From: Spongospora subterranea f. sp. subterranea
Taxonomy: Eukaryota; Endomyxa: Phytomyxea; Phytomyxea; Plasmodiophorida
Direction: 5' to 3'
DNA length: 64,000 nt
Assembly (NCBI GenBank): GCA_049724395.1
Contig: JAUGWO010000107.1
Location: 62,001 to 126,000 of the forward strand
This document shows, piece by piece, positions 50,060 to 61,443 of the stretch. Numbering within the stretch: the first letter of the stretch is position 1; the number at the start of each line of letters is the position of its first letter. The notes under the pieces are model-generated. The model was not told the DNA's origin and made no database searches. It saw nothing but the letters and a program-made list of their open reading frames with translations. The translations under genes were made by a program, and so were the position numbers.

Positions 50060-51884
50060 ATGAAAGGTCATTCAGTAGCCTTATTTGTGTTAGTGGGTGC
50101 CCTCGTGTTCGTAAACATCGCTTATGCCCAGTGTGGGCGCGCTCCACGTCCTGACAACCGCTGTGGACCCAGATACGGATTTGCTGACTGCAGACCACGT
50201 CAATGCTGCGATGAGGCGGGAAGGTGACTTCGTTGCTTAGCTAACTGGTCCGGCATCAAATTGTTGAACAGTTGCGGCGCGACGCCTAGACACTGTCGGC
50301 ACAATGAATGCGAAGTCGACACGACGTTTTTGCGCATGCTGCTCGAGAACGATGACGACTCTCGGCGCAATGCTCGAAGGACAGGTCCCAGTAACAGTCA
50401 ACCTCCTAGGCGAACGGATCGTCATGGCGATGGTCGCCGTCCAAGCCGTGACGATGACGACGGTAATGACATTCCTCCTCGGCGAACAACACGCCAAGGC
50501 GATAGTCGCCGCCGTGATCATGCCGATAACACTCCTCCTCGTCGGACGACACGTCAAGGCGATGGCCGACGACCTAACCGTGACGACTCCAACGTTGACG
50601 ACATTCCGAATCGAAACCGTCGGCCACCTTCTCGACCTCCTCGTCAAACAACTCGTCGCGAGGCACAAGCGTCCGACGGATTGGGACCACGCGTTTCGAT
50701 CATGAGCCTAACAGATCGTCAATTACTTGAGCTTCGTGAAGCCATGACTAGGTTCATGGAAGGTGGAGTAAATAGTGATTATGTGAGGCTGGCAGCTGAT
50801 CATGGCCGGCCTAACTATTTCTGCCCGTAAGCTCTCTTTGCCTATCTTGTCTTTTTGCATCATCTAATATCTATTCAGCCACGGTAGTCTCGATTTTGTC
50901 GTATGGCATCGGTGGGCAGCATTTCTATCCCTACATATCTTCAACTGATTTACGGTTGGGTTTGCAGGCGGTATATTGGACGATTTGAGAAGGCTATCGG
51001 CATGGCGCTTCCATATTGGGATTGGACAACTGACCCTCTTCCCGAAGCGTTTACTAATCGGACATACGTCAATAGCAAGGGTAGATTTTTACGTAATCCT
51101 CTGTTTAGTGGAATTATACCCGAACGAGGCCAAACCACCCGATCTGTCAGACCAGATTTACCTATGCGGAGCTTCGGGGCAACAGTCGCACGAGCTCAAG
51201 CTCAAAGTTCTTTCAGAAGATTCAGTTCGACATTAGAATCCGTTCACGATTCGGTATCAATGGATTTGCAATTTCCTTAAGGTCGGGGTCTTATGTACGG
51301 CTTAGATTCATGGTGGTCTGGGCGGGTCTATGGCCATTGTAGGAATTGCTTCATACGATCCGATTTTCTGGTTTCACCACTCGTTCGTTGACATGTTATG
51401 GTGGCGCTGGCAGTTAAGGAACCCAGATGCCGAATACAAAGGGGAGGCAATAGGCGATATTAAAGACTCGGCTGGGGTTGGCAACGGCAGAGCAATCATC
51501 GCCGACACGTCCGCCTGGCGTCGTGGACGTTCGCGAACTCAAGTCCGGCAAGCGGAGAGCAGTTCTGCGAGCGATGCCTTCACTGAACCGCAGCTATTTC
51601 TGATTATTAACAACGTTCCGGCCGTAAAAGAGTCAACGAAGATTGTAGTGACCGTGGACAATATTGAATTAGGGTCTGCGATTGGATTCGGTATGGGCGC
51701 TATGAAGAAACCGATGTCCAAGCAGGTGGTCATTCCAGTCACTGAATCTTATCAAAAAAAGTTCTGGGGAAAATCCACAACAGAACTTACTAAGAGAGCA
51801 AAAGTAACGAGAACAACAACCGACAACAAACATATTGAGAATCTCAATGACATGAGTGTTATTTTGAAATGGGAGACCGTCTAA
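50060..51884 (+). CDS. Secreted tyrosinase with N-terminal chitin-binding (hevein/CBM18) domain
   Basis: Type-3 copper phenol oxidase, probably in melanin or cell-wall chemistry. Five exons (50060-50223, 50272-50826, 50879-50911, 50968-51253, 51306-51884) give 538 residues. Signal peptide VALFVLVGALVFVNIAYA; hevein-like domain with eight Cys spanning the first intron (QCGRAPRPDNRCGPRYGF, CRPRQCC, SCGATPRHCRHNEC). A linker of about 110 residues repeats PPRRTTRQGD-type units. CuA His are in AADHG, FCPHGS and VVWHRRY, assembled across a 33-nt exon. CuB His are in VHDSIHGG (across an intron) and FWFHHSFVD. All copper ligands are present, so it should be active. The same domain pairing is known from chytrid fungi such as Batrachochytrium. 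A 33-bp repeat array lies just upstream. Confidence 0.92.
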
Positions 51885-52196
51885 ATGGTAATCCGTTCAC
51901 TCGATAGAGTAATCAATACTAGCTGATTACTTCGCATAATCATAATAAATGTGAAATATGGATTAACATAAGTCATTGGATCGCGACTTACCGTGCCCAG
52001 ATTGACGGTTGGATTGGCGACAAGTCACTGGATGATGGCGCAGTGTTACGGACTTACCGTACTGTCGAGGGAATCCGCGGAATGGGATCAGGGCAGGTTG
52101 CGCCATTTTGGACCATCTCTGGACTGGACCTGAAGGAATAATTCAGACCTGGCACAGCCCCGAGGGTCCATTCAATCAGGGTGTCTGAGAGGGTCC
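51885..52196. other. Intergenic, no gene seen
   Basis: A short same-strand gap between tyrosinase and tRNase Z with no recognisable feature. Confidence 0.45.
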
Positions 52197-55040
52197 ATGA
52201 CATATCTGGAGATACTGGGTGGGGCGCCCGGCACGCCCTGCTCCGTATATCTGGTCACCGACCATCGCAGATACCTGTTCAATGCCGGTGAGGGAATACA
52301 GGTTCGACCTATGATAACACATCTATACACAAAGGGGGTTCACGCTCTTCGTTCCATATACCATTTTCTCAGATCCGTTAATCGAATAAATCGGTTTTTG
52401 ATCTCGTTATGCTGGACTTCTAACTCAAACCAGATTTTCACAGTTAACACGTTCGGCTTTTATTGAGGTTTGGTTAAACGTTTTTTTTGCTGGCTTCAAC
52501 CCTGTCGATTTCAATTTCGTGTAATTATATAGCTACGTCCCAATTGATTTGTTTTTCGTAGAGGTTCTGCACGAGCCATAAGGTCCGTTTGGTGAAGTTA
52601 AGTGATATATTTATCAGTCGATTATCAATCAGTCAACTTGGTGGTGTCCCTGGTCTCTTTTTAACCCTATCCGATATCGGCATCTCTGATCGGGTTATGG
52701 TTCATGGCCCTGGCAATCTCAACTCTATCATAGCCGCTACCCGCCTTTTCGCCTCCCACGCCACCGCCATTCTCCAAACTAATGAAATCGATACCTCCTC
52801 CTCAAGCATTTTCCCCATTTTCCACGATGACAACATCTCGGTTCGTGCTCTTCCGATCCGTCCTGAGCATTCCCGTAAACGACGCTCAGAGGATATTCCT
52901 TTTCCTGATCCCGATCTTGAGCTTCTCCAGTCGTCCAACGCTAACGATGTGCCTGTTGTTGTTTACATTATTCGCTTGAGCGACACTCCCGGCAAATTCG
53001 ACGCCGCTAAAGGCCGGGCCTTGGGCATGAAACCTGGTCCAGATTTTGCCCGCCTCGTTCTTGGAGAACAGATTACATTGGATGATGGGCGTGTCATCAA
53101 TCCCGAAGATGTTGTTGGCCCATCACGTCCGGGTCAGGTCTTCCGCTATTGTCGATTGCCCATCCGACGCATATATCCCCGGATTATCATTGTTGAACTC
53201 AATCCCCGATTTGATGTTGATTGTGCATTTGTCCCCACGAACCGAACGTTATCGGCAGTGGATGCAATCATTTCCTGCTCGAGTTCAGCATATGGCGTCG
53301 GGCGATCTGTCCAGGACCGCTGCCATCGCAACGTTTGCGTCGTCGGCAGCGCATCAAGTCATGATGAATCGTATTAGTTCAGAATCGTTCCCGATCTGCC
53401 CCTGGTCGGCCGATGGTGAATCTGATGTAGAAATGGCGCCACCATTGACTAAATTTGTTTTTGCCCCGCATAAAAACTGTGGGATTGATCGATCAGAGAC
53501 CAATAATCAACTCGATATTCGACAGGTAGTTTGTTAAACAGTTATCCTTTTCTGTTATCACAAATTGTCGAAGTTGTATTACTGGAACATTTGACGTACT
53601 ACTCGATAACAAACGTTGTCTTTCCAAGAAATTTTTCATTTTTTCTTCGCTTGACATTATCATGTGTTAGTAAGGACCGATTTCTATACAATATTTCAAG
53701 ATGTCTAGTTTTAACTTCAACCCTTTGCATTCAGTTTGCTGAGTTTTTTCTTTAGTTGGAGGCACATATGGAATCGATTCCAGAATTGTCTGTTGCGATT
53801 GCGACCGCTCATCAAGCCCAGCGTTCGCTTCCCGTGGCGCCGTCCATGAGCCCAACGTTGACTTTTTTGGGGACCGGAGCAGCGGCCCCTTCGAAATATC
53901 GCAGCTCGAGCGCCATCGATCTGCTGATTCCCTCCTATGGTGTTCGGTTGCTGATTGATTGTGGCGAAGGGGCCTTGGGGCAGATGCACAGGATTATCCC
54001 AGAGAAAGAATTCCCGTCCTATATGGCCTCATTGCGAGTCGTATGGATTTCGCACAAGCATGCAGATCATCATGTAAAATTACCTTTCGTATTTTGTCAT
54101 TATGTTGTTATGTTTTACCAAAAGTTGAAATAGTTATGCGGATTCGTCATTTTGGGAGTTTCATTCTTTGATGTTTCAAATGTTGCCAGAATGGTTGGTT
54201 GGTTAACGAAGGACTTTTGGCTAATACTGTCAGCATCTTCTGCAGACAGACTTATGGGTTCCTTTTCCATGATAGGTCGGCCTTCTCAACGTTCTTCGTT
54301 CGCGTCGTCAACATACTGCAAATGACGTAACGGTGATCGCTCCTAGCACCGTCCTCGAATGGATGCGGTCCTTTGTCGCCAACGCTGATGATGACATCCG
54401 CTGTCATTTGGTTGACTGCCGAGACGCCCTAGCGTCCACGATTCTGTCGCCATTTGGGATCACGTGTCTGCAATCTGTTCCCGTCCTCCATTGCAGTAAC
54501 TCGTTCGGCCTCGTGCTTGATCATTGTGATGGATGGCGGTTTGTGTACTCTGGTGATACGCGTCCATGCCAGGCGTTGATCGATGCAGGAAGCAACGCAA
54601 CGGTACTTGTACATGAGGCGACATTCGAAGACGATCTTCAGGACGAAGCCATTCTGAAGAAACATTGTACAACAAAGTCTGTTTCTCGAAATGTTTTGAT
54701 TTTGTTCAGATGCTTTGCATCTGTTCGTATTCTGTCTCTGTCTTGATTGCATCAAAAAGATTTATCCCCTCTACAACTCGCTCAACATCGGGCCAGTACT
54801 GAATGTTGTTTTTTTAGGGAGGCTTTGGATGTTGGGAGGCAGATGAATGCGGCAGAGACGATTCTGACCCATTTCTCGCAGCGATATCCCAAGATACCCA
54901 CCGCTACGACTGTGGCGGCCGCCTCTTCCTGTGTGGCGTTCGATCTGATGCGTATCCAGTTTGGTCGCCTGGCAATCCTGCCATCGTTATCCATTGCTCT
55001 GGATCTGCTTTTCTCAAGGCATCTGCCGAGTTCCTCGTAG
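52197..55040 (+). CDS. ELAC2: Long-form tRNase Z (ELAC2), tRNA 3'-end endonuclease
   Basis: Metallo-beta-lactamase endonuclease that trims tRNA 3' trailers in nucleus and mitochondria. Exons: 52197-52301, 52562-53525, 53756-54073, 54276-54680 and 54822-55040, about 670 residues. The N-terminal half (FNAGEGIQ, IFISRLSISQLGGVPGLFL) is the degenerate copy. The C-terminal half has FLGTGAAAPSKYR, LIDCGEG, the zinc site SHKHADHH, VYSGDTRPC, VHEATFED and HFSQRY. Both halves are needed in long tRNase Z. In exon 2 the conserved frame shifts by one base near the CC at 53143-53144: dropping one C gives the family sequence PGQVFAIVDCPSD. No intron explains it. The acceptor of the last exon (GGAG/GCT) is unusual. 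The call itself is secure. Confidence 0.92.
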
Positions 55041-55613
55041 CTTTTTGTTTTGTCAATCATCTATCTACAACTTAACATTAATTGTTTGCGCGTTTTCTTT
55101 TAATGAATCGATATTTAGCTACACAGTTTATCTCGACATTCATGATAAGGAGTATTCCGGAAATGTTGGCGAATTCAACGGGTTTATAAATGGATACGCC
55201 ATGAGGAAGGTGAGTCTGACAAGATATCCAACATTATTCTTAGTTATGATGAACATCTGGTCTGAAAATCAACCCAAACGCGTTTTTGAGACAATAGTTC
55301 TTAGCCAATTCAAAGGTGTACAGAACCCAAGGTATCAAGTCATGTCTTCCTGTAGTCAAATCTGCTTTCATCATAAACCCTAGTTCCAATAACATCAAAA
55401 ATATGTTTTTGACCACCAACCCCTGCAGGGTTTGGAATTTTGGGCGAGAGATTACAGTCTGGAATATGACGTCTCACACTTTAGCGTGGCAGACCAAAGC
55501 TTTAACTTGGGTGCCAATGGTTGCCCTGAGGATCAAGCCTCGCCTGCACATTATACGATATCTTTTGCCGACTGGCACTTGCACCACCATGTCAGCAACA
55601 GTTTTGACCTGAG
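55041..55613. other. Intergenic, no gene seen
   Basis: Downstream of tRNase Z, leading into repeat-rich DNA. Only short unsupported frames. Confidence 0.4.
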
Positions 55614-56145
55614 TAGGTCAATTTCACCCGCGGAATGACGATCGGTCACAATGTCAACTCATCCCGATGTCTGCACTGTCATATCACCAATGATCGTAAA
55701 GTCAATTTACCCGTTTGATAACGTGTTGGCTGCGCTGACATGTCACCATATTGAATTTATAACAACTCGCGTAGTTTTTCAAAATACTTGCCATGTATTC
55801 AACTCAAGAAATGATTGAAGGTTAGGATGGCACCTATTGAACACTTCGATCTTCAGCCAGGTACAACCGAAGGAAGAACGATTGCTGAGGAGTAGTACAG
55901 CCTGCAAATGCAGAGGGAAATTGCTGAGATCAATCAATTGCATCCAGGATACGAAGATTGCTTCCAGGAATTTTGAATACAAATTTGCATAATTGGTTTT
56001 GGTTATCTGCAAAAAGTTGTACACACGACGATACTATTGGGTAAAAGGGGTGATTCTGGCTACTGCCTTGATTTCAGCAATTTCCATCTGGAATTTGTTA
56101 GATGGTATTCTGCTTGTGTTCGTCCTTCATATGTACCTGGCTGAA
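55614..56145. repeat. Duplicated block A (first copy)
   Basis: Nearly identical in the same orientation to 60736-61249, with few substitutions and one about 20-bp segment (about 55950-55972) missing from the other copy. Both copies contain short frames that are copies of each other, so they are not counted as genes. Confidence 0.95.
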
Positions 56146-56274
56146 AGGGTCCAATTGGATCACGATCATGTGCTGTTACATTTGTTCATTATCACATCCC
56201 ACTACGATCACCGGGAATAAAGGGACTTTATCGAGATGGCGCACCCCGGCGCACAACAGACTTTTGATCCTGCA

Positions 56275-56427
56275 GTGGCTCCGTAGTGGCACCCATGTTG
56301 AAGAAATCAATCTCAGCAAAACTCAATGCGGCACTATTGTGCCTCCCGTGGCTCCGTAGTGGCACCCATGTTGAAGAAATCAATCTCAGCAAAACTCAAT
56401 GCGGCACTATTGTGCCTTCCGTGGCTC
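56275..56427. repeat. 73-bp tandem duplication
   Basis: The unit starts GTGGCTCCGTAGTGGCACCC and is present twice, then the first bases of a third. A related GTGCCTCCCGTGGCT stretch recurs near 57690. Confidence 0.9.
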
Positions 56428-57939
56428 CGTCACGGGCGTATGAAGGATGAGCAAGTCAGACTGGTTCGGTGATACGGTTCTGCGCACGTCTAGTGGCCGA
56501 TTTCAAGTATTCACATACTATTTGGGCACGTGGATGCATGTTACAACATCGCCTGCATCCATGGGCACGCCAGCTTTGGATCGCAAAGCAGTACAGCTGG
56601 ATCCCCCTGATGTAGAGCAGCTGAAATCAATGACAAGTCGACATCTGTCCCTTTCACGCCCAGTGCGCTCAATTCGGTATAGGTCTTTCTAACGTTTGCA
56701 AACCGGCATTAACAAACGTTGACTAATCGCATGCAAACTGGAACTGACCCAATAAGCAGCCGATGCGTTCATGTAGCGCATTGGATGCATAGTAAGCAGT
56801 CTAGAGTGTCGTCAGATTCGATGGCCGGATCCTGTCGGGCCAGCTCGACCAACAAATGTTACTCCCATGCGGTGCCGCCGAGTCTTATCAATTTATCAAT
56901 GGATTGATGAATGCCCGTGTGGCACACAGAGGCCACACTCACTGTTCCGTCAATCGGTGGAGGGACCGTGTGCCCATGCAGCTGAGTCGTTACTGACCAT
57001 AACCGCAATGGTACATCGTGCGTTTCGCGTTTTCGATTTCGAACTATCTTAGTAATTCGGTTTCGTAGGTAGCGTGCCCGCGGTTTCGTATTACGCGTGG
57101 CTGGCCTAGTGAGGAACCGGCGAAAGCCCTGGTGTCCGAGGGGCACGCCTCTATCGCCGAAATAATGTATCAAAACAATAGGGGACGTTCCTAGTGTTCG
57201 TGCTAAAATTTTTTAGAAACTCGGTTTCATAGGTGAAGTGCCCTCATTTCCGCAGGTCGCGGGATTGGGAGAAAGAATCTGATGATAGTGTGAGTCTTTC
57301 GTTTTCTAGGAACTCTGTTACTCTGTTTCGAGAATGATCATTGTAATGGCACATGGGTCTGATGTAGTTTGTAATCGATGATTGCAGAGGGTCGGCCGAT
57401 CCACAAACCGCTAACCCGACGGCGAGTCCCACACGCCCCGAACTGCTCCGACAGAGCGTGCAACCACGCGGCCAGGTTATTTACAACCTCAGGCAGATGA
57501 ATAAGCCCACTTACGAGTATTGAAATAGGGGTTGACGTTAGCGGAAGCCAGTCGAAATGGCGATCGCTGGTGACCGTTCCTTGTGCGCGGTCATCAACCA
57601 TGTTTTGACACTGTTGCCAAATGCAGCGGTGTCATGTAGGTCTACATTGGCAGCGTTCTGGAAGGCTATGACAATGTAAGGCGGCACCTAGGTGCCTCCC
57701 GTGGCTGACATGTGGCACAAAGCCAGTGAAAGCGGGTGTTCGTACAAGTTCGCCTGCAACAAACCAAGCTGTAACCATGTACAACATCATCATGTTATCG
57801 TTCAAACTGAAGGAATAAACGATTTTCGGCATTAAGAAAATAAATAAGGAGTATATTATACCTCTTTCATTGCGCTGTGAGCCTCTCGTGTTCGCACGCT
57901 TGCACGTAGTGTATTATACCTCTTTCATGGCTAAACGAC
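56428..57939. other. Accessory DNA, no gene seen
   Basis: Short overlapping frames on both strands, none with recognisable features. Confidence 0.4.
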
Positions 57940-58040
57940 GAGGCACTGTGAGCGGCCTATCCCCTAAACCGCGCGAGATGTTTGGACACTCGCACAACAG
58001 GGTACAATAATGACTGTGACACAGTCTAATAATGCACTGA
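57940..58040. repeat. Arm of a dispersed inverted repeat (partner 59130-59265)
   Basis: GCGCGAGATG-TTGGACACTCGCACAA and TAATGACTGTGACACAGTC in this arm are found in reverse complement at about 59136-59200. The neighbouring GTTCGCACGC...GCACGTAGTG at 57890 and 59230 is repeated in direct orientation, so the pieces have been rearranged. Confidence 0.8.
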
Positions 58041-58437
58041 AAGATATACTCCTACTTTGCACTGAGCGCGGTGGATGAGGGTTGCGGATCACGGCATTTG
58101 CCAGATCGATCGATTGTTAGTTCTGTTCTCTCTTCATCAATTTCCGGATCTATAGTCTGTCCATTCTCCTCTTACTTCTCTTGTGTCTTCTGTTGCAGTT
58201 TCAACAATGTTCCAGGTGGTGATTATATTCAACATATGCAATCATTAACGGTTCAATTAATATCTTTGTTTGTGTTTGTTTAGTCAACTATCGCCTAGCA
58301 CTTATGCTGCCGTCGCTCAGATGGCTGTATGGGAAAGGGTTTTGGCTCTAATCGCATACTGTTCATCACTTTGACTCCTCTATAGCGATTCATCAGTAAT
58401 CGCTGTTTCTCCCCGGTTGTCGGATGTATTAGACAGC

Positions 58438-58735
58438 GCCCCTGTTAATACGATGTATTCTATTAGCTTTGGTGTCATAATCGTTCATCAATACTTGTAA
58501 TTAGTGGTTTTTAATCGCAAATTCGTGCGTCCGGTGATGTTTATCCAGACGATAATGTCTCTGTTAATGCGAGGTATACCAATAGCTGTTGTGTCGTTAA
58601 TGGTTTATCAATACTTGTAATCAGTGGTTGTTAATCGCACATTCGCGCGTCCGGTGATGTTTATCCAGGCAATAATGCCTCTGTTGATGCGAGGTGTACC
58701 AATAGCTTTTGGCGTCATAATCGTTTATCTTGTTC
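58438..58735. repeat. 120-bp tandem array, about 2.5 units
   Basis: Units share GCGTCCGGTGATGTTTATCC, CTCTGTTAATGCGAGGT and TTATCAATACTTGTAAT with point differences. Confidence 0.9.
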
Positions 58736-59502
58736 CGTCCCGACACGTCTTTTTCCAAAGCGTCAAAATCGAACGCACTGAGAGTGCATTGAAAATATCA
58801 AAGTACGCAAGTCACTTTATTTTTTAAACGAAGGTATAAATACATTATGTTATTCAAGTGTTTCATTCATTAATTAGCGTGCGTGATTTGAAAAAATATC
58901 GTTTACATGATACATGCTCGAGCAAGTTTGATACAAATGCTGATCCTCCATTTGAACATGAAATAAAATAGAGTAGTTTGCGATGGAGTTCCGAAGAAAT
59001 CACAGGGCATTTGATGTTGACGCTTTCGAAAAGACGTCTCGGCAAATCATAGTTAACCAGTTTCCGAAAGATCCGATACCACAGTATACTGAAGGTCCAT
59101 GGAACGCACTGTGCGATATAGTTTTGCAATGATTTGACTGTGTCACAGTCATTAGTGTACCTTATTGTGCGAGTGTCCAAGCATCTCGCGCGGTAGAAAC
59201 AAGCCACCGCACTGTGAGCCACTTGTGTTCGCACGCGGGCACGTAGTGACTGCCAGACCGCTGGGCCTATCCGAGTTGCCGTAATTGTTGATGACCTAGG
59301 AAAGTATCTCATTCGTCTAATAATGGCAAAAACCAAAAGCACATCGTCGGTCAAGGCAAGCCGGTCCAATCATGCAAGTAAGAAGCGGGGGGTGTCCACC
59401 CCCAACCGTACAGCGCAGGGCCCTCACCCCCGCCAAGCCGGAGAGCGTCACCCCCGCCAAGCCGGAGAGCGTCACCCCCGCCACAGGCGCCCCAGCGAGA
59501 CG

Positions 59503-60625
59503 TTTCCGGAATCACGATGAAATCGATTAAGCAGCGGATTGCGGAATCCAATATGAAATTTACCCGAGATCATCGGTGGGGTATGCCTAAGGTGTGGCAA
59601 AGTTTTTGATCAAGTGCCTGCTATCCCTGTTTTGTGACACTAACCGTGGCATAGTGTCGTGCGTGCGTCACGCCAAGCGGTATTTAGAAAAACATGAATT
59701 ACCGGCAGATGGTAGCCGGCTTCTCAAATCAATCGTGCTCCAAAAGGGTATCGTATTGTTGGATTTCCGAAATCCTAAATGTCACAAAGGAGGTAAAAAC
59801 GTCGGGGATCCTGGCAACGGGCGTTTCTACATCAATTAAGGTTTCGTTAAACAAAGCGCTGGTGGAGATGTTTAAATCTCTAAAGCGGCTCGGTTCCATG
59901 ATACAAGCTGTTGATGAGTGGCAACCGCCAACAGACCGGCGTCGGGCCATAGATTCTCAACAGTGTTGGAATCGCTTTCGGCTGTATAATTTTGTATTGA
60001 TGCAACATTTGGAAATACTCGATTTGAACGAGGCGTTTCAAGCGTTTGACGACGCGCTATACAATGCTGTTACATCAGGTTTGTAAGGACATTCAACGAT
60101 GCGTTGTGGACTATAATGAAACATCCATTAGATCTGGATGCGTTCAAAAATACAGTTTTATCGTTGGCGGGCATTAATTATGCGCGGTTGCAACAAAAAC
60201 GCCAACCTGGCGATCCGGAACCCATGGTTCACTGATGTTTAGGGATTGAACGTCTCCACCAGCGCTTTGTTTAACGAAACCTTAATTGATGTAGCAACGG
60301 GCGTTGCCAGGATCGCCCGACGTTTTTACCTCCTTTGTGACATTAGGTTTCGGAAATCCAACAATACGATACCCTTTTGGAGCGCGATTGATTTGAGAAG
60401 CCGGCTACCATCTGCCGGTAAATCATGTTTTTCTAAATACCGCTTGGCGTGACGCACGCACGACACTATGCCACGGTTAGTGTCACAAAACAGGGATAGC
60501 AGGCACTTGATCAAAAACTTTGCCACACCTTAGGCATACCCCACCGATGATCTCGGGTAAATTTCATATTGGATTCCGCAATCCGCTGCTTAATCGATTT
60601 CATCGTGATTCCGGAAACGTCTAAA
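59503..60625. repeat. Large imperfect palindrome with 375-bp arms
   Basis: Left arm about 59503-59875; right arm about 60246-60625 in reverse complement; unique spacer of about 370 bp. The same frame (AKFLIKCLLSLFCDTNRGIV) is open in each arm on opposite strands. A further partial copy of the outer arm lies at 60640-60735 just before duplicated block A. The spacer side holds a frame ending in AFDDALYNAVTSGL (59694-60086) of unknown meaning. The palindrome is probably a fragment of an unidentified mobile element. Confidence 0.85.
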
Positions 60626-60735
60626 AAAATATAAAAAAGTATCACAAAACAGGGATAGCAGGCACTGACTTTGCTTGATCAAAAAGTTTGCCACACCTTA
60701 GGCATACCCCACCGATGATCTCGGTAAATTTCATA

Positions 60736-61249
60736 TAGGTCAATTTCACCCGCGGAATGACGATCGGTCACAATGTCAACTCATCCCGATGTCTGCACTG
60801 TCATATCACCAATGATCGTAAAGTCAATTTACCCGTTTGATAACGTGTTGGCTGCGCTGACATTGTCACCATATTGAATTTATAACAACTCGCGTAGTTT
60901 TTCGAAATAATTGCCATGTATTCAACTCAAGAAATGATTGAAAGTTAGGATGGCACCTATTGAACACTTCGAACTTCAGCCAGGTACAACCGAAGGAAGA
61001 ACGATTGCTGAGGAGTAGTACAGCCTGCAAATGCAGAGGGAAATTGCTGAGATCAATCGATTGCATCCAGGAATTTTGAATACAAATTTGCATAATTGGT
61101 TTTGGTTATCTGCAAAAAGTTGTACACACGACGATACTATTGGGTAAAAGGGGTGATTCTGGCTATATGCCTTGATTTCAGCAATTTCCATCTGGAATTT
61201 GTTAGATGGTATCCTGCTTGTGTTCGTCCTTCATATGTACCTGGCTGAA
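60736..61249. repeat. Duplicated block A (second copy)
   Basis: Same-orientation copy of 55614-56145, lying directly against the palindrome fragment on the left and a new sequence on the right. High identity suggests recent duplication. Confidence 0.95.
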
Positions 61250-61443
61250 GATCCATAGGTTCCGCCTTTTCAAGATCGGAGAGAAGCGCGAAGAAAAAAT
61301 AATACCAGATGTGCCACAGAAATCCAAAGTACATCTCAGAGAAAATTGAACAGACAAATTCTTGACAGATTCTGCCTGTCCTGACCAACAGGAAGCGCAA
61401 AACAATGACCGGGACTCTAAATTTCACAGGATAACTCTATAAT

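Noticed and set aside
50237-50668. 143-residue minus-strand frame
   Set aside because: It is antisense to the tyrosinase linker, whose regular codon pattern keeps the opposite strand open.
58863-59369. 168-residue minus-strand frame
   Set aside because: Part of it is one arm of a dispersed inverted repeat. The rest matches nothing and composition does not favour coding.
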